Below are positions 55,764 through 64,000 of a DNA stretch of 64,000 bases, in pieces. A model generated the notes under the pieces. The model was not told where the DNA came from. It saw only the letters and a program-made list of their open reading frames with translations, and ran no database searches. The first letter of the stretch is position 1; every line of letters begins with the position of its first letter. Source of the stretch: Hemerocallis citrina. Lineage: Eukaryota; Streptophyta; Magnoliopsida; Asparagales; Asphodelaceae. The stretch is taken from the NCBI GenBank assembly GCA_017893485.1, contig CM030359.1:30756430-30820429 (forward strand), in the 5' to 3' direction. Made by a program: the position numbers and the translations under genes.

Positions 55764-56292
55764 AGTTAGTCTATTATGAGATGGTGAGATGGGCTCCTTA
55801 TCGTGAGCGGGAGCTACCAGCCATCCGATCTAGTTTGATTCAGATCGAATGGCTGAGATCAGATCCCGTTCTCCATCCTGTTTTGTTGAGGGTAAAATGG
55901 TCATTTACCCCCTCTCCTTATCTTTTGGCATGCTGGCTACTCACTCCCGCTCTCTCTTTGATCGTAAGAAACCCTAGCCTCCTCTCCTTTTCTTACTCTC
56001 GCGCTCTCCTTCTTCGATGAAATCATAATCGTCGGAGAGAAACCCCCATTCTCCTTCTACGATTTCTTACGATCTTGGATTCCGTCACTCTCTTCGACGA
56101 GAAACCCTAGCCCCCAAATCTGCTGGTCTCAGTGGTCTCTTTCTCTCTATCTGCGATCGAAGACCCAAATCGCAATTAGGGTTGCGAGGCTCTCTCTCTC
56201 TCTCTTTGACGTCAAACCCATCTTCCGATTAGGGTTTCGATTCCTCATCGATTCGAATAGAAACCCTAGCAGCCCCCAATCATTCTTATCAG
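55764..56292 (+). promoter_or_regulatory. Promoter and untranslated first exon of the FAR1/MULE locus
   Basis: From about 55960 the sequence is C/T-rich with several telo-box words (aaaccctag at 55968, 56104 and 56263; attagggt at 56186 and 56237), as in plant 5' untranslated exons. It ends with a good donor, TTATCAG|GTATTC at 56292. The coding start at 57669 lies one base past an acceptor (TATGTAG|A), so the leader is probably spliced. Upstream, 55798-55850 forms a hairpin (AGCCATCCGATCT/AGATCGAATGGCT). Confidence 0.6.
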
Positions 56293-57640
56293 GTATTCTC
56301 AGTTTCAAATTACATTTCGTTTTCTTCTTTCAAGTTTCACTATGAAAAATTGAGTCAATATGGCCTCTACTGTATATATATTGTAGAGGTGTATTTTTAT
56401 CAGCCAATATGATATCTTCTCATGATAAGGAGAGGTATTCACAGCTATTTTTGGTATATCAGAAGAGGGCCCATGGCCGTTTTTGTGTGTTGGTCTAGGC
56501 AATGATGATATGCACTACCTAACAAGCTAATAAGTTACAACTAGTTGGCGCGGCATAATAATGCAGCCCTAGACACATTCTTAATGCTTGATTTGCAAAA
56601 TGAATATATAGAAGTGTGTTCTGAGCCTACGAATAATTCAGTTCATGTGTTGAGGACAACTATGTTGATGAAAAATTTAGCTCTCCGAATAAGTTTGAGT
56701 AGAGCCTGCATTTACTTAATTAATTTTGAGTCGATTAAGACCTTTTAAAAAAAAGGTAAAATTTTGTATTCATTTGCCGGCAACAAATTTGTTTATCAGG
56801 AAGATGGGGATTTTGGAGATGTTAGATGACCTCTTCTATATGTTTAATTTGTTGAGGAGCACACTATATGAGTTAGTCTATTATGAGATGGTGAGATAGG
56901 CTCCTTACCGTGAGCGGGAGCTACCAGCCATCCGATCTAGTTTGATTCAGATCGAATGGCTGAGATCAGATCCCGTTCTCCATCCTGTTTTGTTGAGGGT
57001 AAAATGGTCATTTACCCCCTCTCCTTATCTTTTGGCATGCTGGCTCTCAATTCAGTCCCGCTCTCTCTTCGATCGTAAGAAACCCTAGCCTCCTCTCCTT
57101 ATCTTTTTAGTTTATTCCCCTATTTCGGTTATTAGAAGAGGCGCGAGGTGGCCTCTATTGTATATATATTGTAGAGGTATATTTTTATCAGTCAATATGA
57201 TCTCTTCTCATGATAAGGAGAGGTATTCACAGCTATTTTTGGTATATCAGAAGAGGGCCCATGGCCGTTTTTGTGTGTTGCTCTAGGCAATGATGATATG
57301 CACTACCTAACAAACTAATAAGTTACAACTAGTTGTCGCGGCATAATAATGCAGCCCTAGACACATTCTTAATGCTTGATTTACAAAATGAATATATAGA
57401 AGTGTGTTCTGAGCCTACGACTAATTCAGTTCATGTGTTGAAGACAACTATGATGATGAAAAATTTAGCTCTTCGAATAAGCTTGAGTAGAGCCTACATT
57501 TATTTAATTAATTTTGAGTCGATTAAGACCTTTTAAAAAAAAGGTAAAATTATGTATTCATTTGCCGGCAACAAATTTGTTTAGCAGGAAGATGGGGATT
57601 TTGGAGATGTTAGATGACCTCTTATATATGTTTATTATGT
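55764..57640 (+). repeat. Direct tandem duplication in front of the FAR1/MULE gene
   Basis: Segment 55764-55931 recurs almost unchanged at about 56873-57048, and 56361-56849 recurs at about 57150-57638. The first unit is about 1.1 kb; the second lacks about 300 bp of the telo-box exon. Differences are few (a few percent), so the duplication is recent relative to the other elements. Both copies contain the same meaningless 67-codon frame (56545 and 57333). Confidence 0.92.
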
Positions 57641-57668
57641 ATGTTTATTAAATTTTTTTCTATGTAGA

Positions 57669-60103
57669 ATGGAGTTTGAAGAGTTACCAAGCCAAGATGT
57701 TCATAAAGGTTGGAGAGATGTTGATGATGATTCTAAACCAAATGTTGGTTTAGTATTTGCTAGTTTAGAGGAAGGTTATGAATTTTACAAAAAATATGCA
57801 GAATTAGCTGGTTTTTCTGTTCGCAAATCTGCTACAATGATGGATACTACTATAAAGGAGAGGTATTCACAACTATTTGTATGCTCTAAGCAAGGTAAGC
57901 CGACAACTTTAGATGAAGGAGTGAATGTTGCCGGTATTGAAGAACCATCTTCTTCAAATGTCATCAAGAGAAGGAGAAGGGCTGTGACTAGAGAAGAGTG
58001 TATGGCTCAAATACGAATTCAAAAAGACGATGATGGGAGATGGTCAATCCGAAGGTTTGTTGAGGAGCACACTCATTCTTGTGTTACACCTAGAAAGCAA
58101 CAGTTCTTGAGAAGTAATAGAACTGTTACCGAAGCACAAAAAAGTTTACTTAGTTCGTTCAAAGAAGCTAACATAAGAAACTTTTGAGTTTAGGTCCTAC
58201 ATGGAGATAGAAAATGAGGGTTTCAATAATATTAATTGTACTGAAAAGGACATTAGGAATTCGATGCAAAGAGACAAGGATCGGAGTAGAGCTTATGATG
58301 TGGATCTATTGGTGGAGCACTTGCAAGAGGAAAAGGATATGAATCCTTCTTTTTGTTTTCATTATAAGGTGGATGAAGACAAAAAATTAACTCATGTCTT
58401 TTGGGCTGATGCTCCAGCCAGGAAAGCTTACAAGCATTTTGGTGATGTGCTAATTTTTGATACTACATATGACACAAATGAGTACAAATTGGTTTTTGCT
58501 CCATTTACTGGAGTAATCACCATGGTCAATCTGTCAATTTTGGTGCAGCTTTTATCAATAAAGAAACGACCGAGTCGTTTCTTTGGTTGTTTGAAAAATG
58601 GGGTGAAACAATGTGTGCGCCTCTTCCTACAGTTATTATTACAGATCAAGATCCCGCAATGGAAAATGCTATCCGACTATGTTTTCCTGGTTCCAATCAT
58701 AGGCTATGTATGTGACACATTCTTAAAAAGCTTTCAGATAAGCTTGGTGGTCCGGGCCTTAATAGAGAATTTAGCATTCCATTTCACAGTAGCATTTGGG
58801 ATTCAGAGACGCCGGAAGAGTTTGAGCTGAGATGGAATGAAGTTTTGAACGCTAATTTGTCTATTTCAGGTAACCCTTGAATTAATGATTTTTACCGTAG
58901 CTAACAAATTTTTAGTAGTCTTATTTCTTGATAAATATTGAAATTGTAGGTAATCCTTGGCTTTCTGATATTTATGAGCTTCGTGAAAAATGGATACCAG
59001 CTTATGCTAAGCATATTTTCACTGCTGGAATTCGCACAACTCAAAGATCAGAAAGTATGAATGCTTTCGTGGATAAGTATGTTAATAGTAAAAATTCTTT
59101 GCACGAATTTATTACGAGGTTTGAAAGGGAAATAAGAAAACAAAGACAAAATCAGTTAGCAGCAGACTACACAACTCTTCATACAAAACCAAAACTGCAA
59201 ACAGATTTAGAAATTGAGAAACAAATGTCTGATGTGTATACGAGAGAGAAATTTCATGTATTTCAAGATGAATTAGTTCAAAGTCTAAATTACGCCTCTT
59301 TAATGAAAGATGCTAATGGGAGTGTGCGGCACTATATTGTGAGGAGAATGGGAATGTCACAAAAATCAGACAAAACAAGGGATGTGTTCTATAAAGGAAT
59401 GGATAATGTTGGGTCCTGTACATGTAGAAAATTTGAAGTTGATGGAATTCCTTGTAGGCACATTCTTGTTGTTTTGAGGAATGAGTTTGTTGATTGCCTA
59501 CCTTAATCTTATATCTTAAAGTGGTGGACCGCCTCAGTAACTACCGAGATTGTGTATGATGATGGTGGCGAAGAAATTATTGGTAGCTACTGTAGTCCAC
59601 AAGATTTGGATATGGTGGAGTTGACAAATGAAATCCACAAGTTGATGAGGATTGCTCGCTCATCCAAAGAGATGTGCCAAAAGGTCAAAACATTAGTAGT
59701 TGCCGATATTGCAGAATTGCAACAAGATATGCCCCAAGAATTGCAAGCAAGAAGCACTTCCTTACCTAAATCAGTAAACATTCATGTACCGGATATTGCA
59801 AAGACCAAAGGTATCGGGAAGCGAATTAAAGGAGGGAAGGAAAAAGCCATGGAGAAGGCCGCGAAGCCATTAAGGAAGTGTCGTTTATGTAAGAAGCTTG
59901 TTAATCATGACAGTTGGACTTGCCCTTTGAAGGAAAGGTTGGTATTTTCATACATAATTTATTTCAACTTTTGTCATATATAATATATCTTTTATTTAAT
60001 TTGTGCTCATTATTTGTGTAGTTCTAATTTGAACGAGTCACAAGCTTCAACTACTTTTTCAACAATGGAACCCATAACGGAAGATGCTCCAAATATTGCA
60101 TGA
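57669..60103 (+). pseudogene. FAR1-related / MULE transposase-like gene, disabled
   Basis: Domains in order: FAR1 DNA-binding domain (FASLEEGYEFYKKYAELAGFSVRKSATMM ... IRRFVEEHTHSC, 57740-58080); MULE transposase core, with the first Asp in DVLIFDTTYDTNEYK (58444), then TDQDPAMENAI (58640) and EFELRWNE (58818); a SWIM zinc finger CTCRKFEVDGIPCRHIL (59418-59468); and a C-terminal knuckle CRLCKKLVNHDSWTC. Introns at 58870-58949 and 59938-60021 with GT-AG borders. FHY3/FAR1 proteins are nuclear light-signalling factors domesticated from MULE transposases; FAR1-type transposases mobilise MULEs. Defects: frameshifts at about 58180 and 58513, TGA for Trp at about 58711, TAA at about 59504. No terminal inverted repeats identified, so it could be a decayed host FRS gene or a transposon. 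Confidence 0.85.
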
Positions 60104-61083
60104 ACTTTAGTAGTTTATGACTGTGGATTTTGTAGGTAAGTGTTTTACATGATTATACTCATATTTTTTTGCTATATGTGTAATTATTTTTGAACCATTC
60201 CAAATATGTTCATATGTTAAATTAATCGTTATGTGTTGACTGTTTGCAAGCAATTTGATGATGGGTATAACAGAAATGCATGATTTTTCGCCATCTTCAA
60301 AAAGTTGGTAAAATGATTTTGTTTATAAAAATAATACCAAGTTAGTAGGCAGTGATGAAAAGTTTATGACTGATTTTGTTTATGCATGAATTTGTTGAAT
60401 CATGAGTTTTTTCTACTGGACTGTATAGGCAGTGATGACAAATTTATACAAGACAAGTAAAATGATTTTCATAATTTTGTGCTTAAACTGATTGAGTTGG
60501 AAGAGATGGAGATGCAAAACAACAGTTTGGTTGGATCTAGTAGGCATGGCTTAATTTAGCAGCCCTAGTGACAAACTCAATTTTCTGCATTTGACTCACT
60601 TATACTTGATTTTTTGGAAATATTTCCAGCACTTGTGTACGGTCCTACAAGTTATTGGGTTTCTGAGCGTACACATTTTTTGGTGATGTTATTGTTCAGA
60701 GCCTACACATTTTTTTGATGTTGTTCTAAGCCTTCAAGTTTTGTTGCCAAGTGTTGTTCTGAGCCTACAAATTTCTACATTTCGACTCAATTTTTGATAA
60801 GTCTGCATTTTCTATGAGATGTCAACTTACTCAGCTCCAATTTTTATGTATCTTTGGTAAACAAAGCTTTTTTTTAATGCTGTATATGAACTGCTCAATT
60901 TCTTCCCTGCAACAGTCCGATTCCCCTAGGCCTGCAATATTTGCAATGTCAAATCCTACAATAAAAGGTTGTGTTTCTTGATCAACCAATTTTATTAACT
61001 TTTTGAGAACCCGCAAAAAAATGACAATCACCCCGTTTGATTCTAATTGTGTTTCTTTTCTTTTTTCTCTTTTTTGGGTTGAT
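60104..61083. other. Spacer with repeated 'gttctgagcctac' words
   Basis: No coding region. Variants of gttctgagcctacacatttt occur at about 60660, 60695 and 60750; the same gttctgagcctac word is in both duplicated units upstream of the FAR1-type gene (56618, 57406). It may be subterminal sequence of one transposon enclosing the gene. Confidence 0.45.
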
Positions 61084-61472
61084 TTCCAATGAACCAGCTG
61101 AGTGCACACCCATAGATGCATTCAAATATGTTGGAGAAAACACAATCTTTGCAAGTGGGAGCCCATTTGAAAATGTTCCATTAGGTTTGCCGACTTTATT
61201 AAGTATTTGGTCATTTTGGAGAGACTAAATTTCTGATCTAATTTCTAATGTTCTTTCTGGAAATGGAAAAGTAGGATATGTCAACCAAGCTAATAATATG
61301 TATTTATTTCCTGGGTATGAATCTTACCCACTAGTCATTTATACTGTAGAACTAAATACTCGGAACTGTTGTTTCAGTAAATATATTTTTTTAATTTCGG
61401 GATTGTCTTAGGTGCCCTTCTATCAGGTGCACGTCAGATATCTGATGGTATGCTTCAAGCTTCTGCTGAATG
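61084..61472 (+). pseudogene. NAD-dependent malic enzyme fragment, three exons
   Basis: Exon a (about 61084-61184) reads AECTPIDAFKYVGENTIFAS, then GSPFENVPLG; exon b (61260-61314) reads NGKVGYVNQANNMYLFPG; exon c (61401-61472) reads LGALLSGARQISDGMLQASAE. These are consecutive C-terminal NAD(P)-binding-domain segments of plant mitochondrial NAD-malic enzyme, which turns malate and NAD into pyruvate, CO2 and NADH; the sequence is closer to the NAD-ME1 type. All three donors are intact (GT at 61185, 61315, 61473), but the two acceptors read TG and GG instead of AG. No exons before or after were found. Retained introns show a DNA-level duplication or capture, not a retrocopy. It cannot make an enzyme. 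Confidence 0.85.
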
Positions 61473-62199
61473 GTAAGGATTTACTGTTGGTATATTGCAT
61501 TCCAATGTTGACGTTTTTGTGATTGTGGTATACCATATTGTTACCTCTTTTGATCTTTGTGCTAGTCAATTTGTAGGCAAACTGAACAACTAAAGAAATT
61601 ACTTTGATAAACAGAGAGCCAGATTTGCTGGCCATGGTTTGCAGCAATGATAAATTGACTGCAGAATTGGTGTAAATTGTTCGACAGTTTTGCAATTATT
61701 GTAAATCAACTGATCATCAAGTGGTAGTAGTAATATTCAATTAGACATTTCCCATCTTTAGTGTCTTCTTGTTTATATCACGTAATAGTAATTAATTACA
61801 AATATAACTCTTCAACATACTATGCATTTTGAAATATTGAGCACTCCCATGATCACATTATTTATGTTCATGCAGTGTTTGCTATTTCCGTTATTGTTTT
61901 ATTTGGTCCACTGTGATTGGGGAAGCTTGAAGTTCCTATATAGTTAGCATAGGAATGCAGATATTAGAAGGAATTTTGAATTAATTCCAGTGCCTAGTTG
62001 TAGGAGCTATTAATTGGAGGGAAAATGATTACATTACAAGTAAAATAAATATATGTTATAATAATTGAGAAGCAGATGATGCTTTTAATTAACATTTTGT
62101 TTCTTTAAGGGAATACACGTGCATTTATATAAAGAGTTTGTTTTGCCTAAAATCATATACACTAAGTACAGTTACAAATAAGAATACAAATGTTGTGCA
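61473..62199. other. A+T-rich spacer
   Basis: No malic-enzyme exon, other gene or clear element end was found. The next expected exon of the malic enzyme (after the donor at 61473) is absent. Confidence 0.5.
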
Positions 62200-63888
62200 A
62201 TCTAGATGATCTAAATAAATAGATAAACTAGACACAAATTAAAACCTCGCAAGTGTACGAATCGTTTATAGAAGCGTAGTGATGAGCAAGGGTCGATCCC
62301 ACAGAGATTGTAGAAATTAACTTACTAACCAATAAAATAGAAATAAGGATCTTAAAGTGTTGTTTCTAAAGAAATAAAAGATTAAAAACTATATCAAGGA
62401 GTTCTGAATCACAAATATTTATCAAGTAGTTGGGTTTTGATTTCCACCTGTAGTCAGTAATGCTAAGTCACCTTCTTTACTATTCTAGTTACTCATGTTC
62501 GTTCCTTTAAGGGCATGGTATCTACTCCTTAAAGTATTGTTTCCCTAGGCCAAGAATTAGGCATGGTATCTACTCTAATTCGTTTCTTTCCTTAAGTATT
62601 TAGCATGGTATCTACTAAGTTGCACTTAAAGAAAACATAATAACAATGGAAACGAACAAACACTCAAAGTTCTAGAAATTGGTATCAGATCTAGATCCCT
62701 CAAGTTGATTAAACCAAGAACCCCTAAAGATTCCTGTGTTACAAGATATGAACACGAGATATGGGTCGTCTCAATATGCTCATATAACAGATTCAGATTT
62801 ATAATACGCAAACTTGATAAACTCAGATTCTGTGTGTCAGTCGACTTACTGTCACCTCAGTCGACTGCCCTTAGAACTCTGAACAAGTTTGATTATTATA
62901 AATCTATTCCAATACTCCCAGGTTTAATCAATAAGTAATAGAGTAGTATTCAGAAGAATATAAGCATTACATAACTACGGTTTCAATCTACCCAACTATG
63001 AAATTAGTTCCACATAATTAAACTTTTATTGATCAGCAAGTTCGAATACATGATTAACATAAAAGAACTAAAAAGAGGAGAAATAAACTGATGAAGTCCG
63101 GCAGATAGGTCGACTGGCTGTCACTCAGTCGACTGCCTTGTTCCCCTTGGAGTACTTGATCTCCTCTCTCCTTCTTCGATGCTGATAGAATAATGCTCTT
63201 GGTTGATGTGTTGATGATTCTGGAACTCTGTGATTCGGCTGGTGGGGGGGGTCAGCAAAATAATGCCTCTTGATTGATATTTATAGAACACGGCACGAGA
63301 ATTAGGGTTTGCCACTTTTTCAGGAAAGTCCTCCTCTTTCCTTCTTTATTTGATCGGCGATTTATTTCTTTCTCTTTTCTTCTTTTCTTCCTTATCTGCT
63401 AACCACGTGCTCTTGCCAATCCCCTGTATCTAGCTTTGATTTGTTGGAGAAGTTGTTATTCGCATATAATCTGGGTTCAGATAGATTTGGATCTAGATGC
63501 GGATGCATCTTATCTTTTCACTCCGCCGACTACCAGTCGACTGGTGTTGGGCGTAAGTCGACTGGTGCTGAGACATTTGTGGCTTCATGATTCCTCAGTC
63601 AAGTCGACTGATGTTGGGGCAGTCGACTGTGCCGAGCCGCCATTTATCTCTCTGTCCGGTCGACTGGTGAAGAGCCAGTCGACTGTTGCACTGCAGTTCC
63701 CTGTATATCATCCTTTCAGTCTGTATTAGTCTGGAATCTGCTTCATTTTGCTGCTTTTGGTTGTTTCCTATGGAAAAGAGAAAAGAAGAGTAAAATACCA
63801 CATATAGAGCATTAAAATGTCCAATTGCAATAAGATTATTGCTCCTAAATGTGAATATTCTTGAGTTCATCAACAAACGTCCTCATCA
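62200..63888 (-). mobile_element. Gypsy-type LTR with paired GTCGAC palindromes
   Basis: The minus strand starts TGATGAGGACGTTTG at 63888. Near its end is ACGATTCGTACACTTGCGAGG, preceded by TCTGTGGGATCGACCCTTGC, a segment common near the end of plant Ty3/gypsy LTRs. Ten GTCGAC sites occur as five pairs. The low-coordinate end near 62200 is not defined, and no PBS, PPT or coding domain is seen, so this may be a solo LTR or one LTR of an element extending outside. The triple cttaaagtatt/ggcatggtatctact repeat at 62513-62612 is part of it. Confidence 0.65.
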
Positions 63889-64000
63889 GACATAACTATC
63901 TCTCAACAGGCTGATTTAAATGAGCTGTTTATGATGAAAAATATACATAGAGTGCATGTGTTGATAATCATGCTGTGGCCTCAGTCAGTACAAGTTTTTA

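Noticed and set aside
56545..57536. 67-codon frame present in both duplicated units
   Set aside because: It is conserved only because the DNA was duplicated; no similarity to a known family, and it lies in the presumed 5' intron.
63436..63876. Frames on both strands near the window end
   Set aside because: They cross the GTCGAC-rich LTR and have no family resemblance.

Overview
This is a plant nuclear window, most likely from a eudicot. It is A+T-rich, contains GT-AG introns, and is dominated by nested and decayed transposable elements: Ty1/copia, several Ty3/gypsy lineages, LINE, hAT, MULE/FAR1 and Helitron. Nothing in it is prokaryotic or viral. Only three loci look host-derived and close to intact: a shortened Ole e 1-like secreted protein gene (127-504), a two-exon mitochondrial LYR-motif protein gene (36288-39893, minus), and a FAR1/MULE-type gene (57669-60103) that now carries frameshifts and stops. 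A three-exon fragment of NAD-malic enzyme (61084-61472) and a broken second LYR exon (15075-15282) are gene fragments stranded among transposons.

Layout. 1-1.1 kb: Ole e 1-like gene and short tandem repeats. 1.1-7.4 kb: a ruined copia element carrying an 8-bp-TSD hAT MITE and a solo LTR bounded by poly-G tracts. 7.5-11 kb: two head-opposed copies of a long gypsy LTR. 11-12.1 kb: LTR, primer-binding site and gag start of a Tat-type gypsy element (minus). 12.1-13.5 kb: LINE reverse transcriptase remnant. 14.4-15 kb: Helitron. 15.3-22.3 kb: a chromovirus 3' end, then two more long gypsy LTRs. 22.3-35.5 kb: a nearly complete 13.2-kb Tat-lineage element (LTR, PBS, gag, protease, RT, RNase H, second RNase H, integrase, tandem arrays, an antisense intron-containing extra gene with its own TATA box, more arrays, PPT, LTR). 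36-40 kb: LYR gene. 39-45.3 kb: a swarm of small Helitrons and hAT elements. 45.3-52.6 kb: the 3' half of a second Tat-type element, including a second copy of the antisense extra gene split by a 2.6-kb solo LTR. 52.6-54.6 kb: LTR fragment with a hairpin MITE, then a truncated hAT transposase. 55.8-60.1 kb: FAR1/MULE locus with a tandemly duplicated promoter. 61 kb: malic-enzyme fragment. 62.2-63.9 kb: an LTR with paired palindromes.

The history can be read from nesting. Helitron sits inside a hAT MITE; hAT MITE and solo LTR sit inside copia; the 2.6-kb solo LTR sits inside the antisense extra gene; a MITE sits in the TA microsatellite of an LTR. Clean target-site duplications support several of these insertions (TATAA; gtacgttg; tctataac; tgggtaat/tgcgtaat).

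The features most worth following are the antisense extra gene of the two Tat elements, with conserved TATA core and introns; the malic-enzyme capture with lost splice acceptors; the LTRs carrying GTCGAC palindromes in pairs 19-22 bp apart; and the non-autonomous hAT whose ends are GGGTCC arrays around unrecognised cargo.
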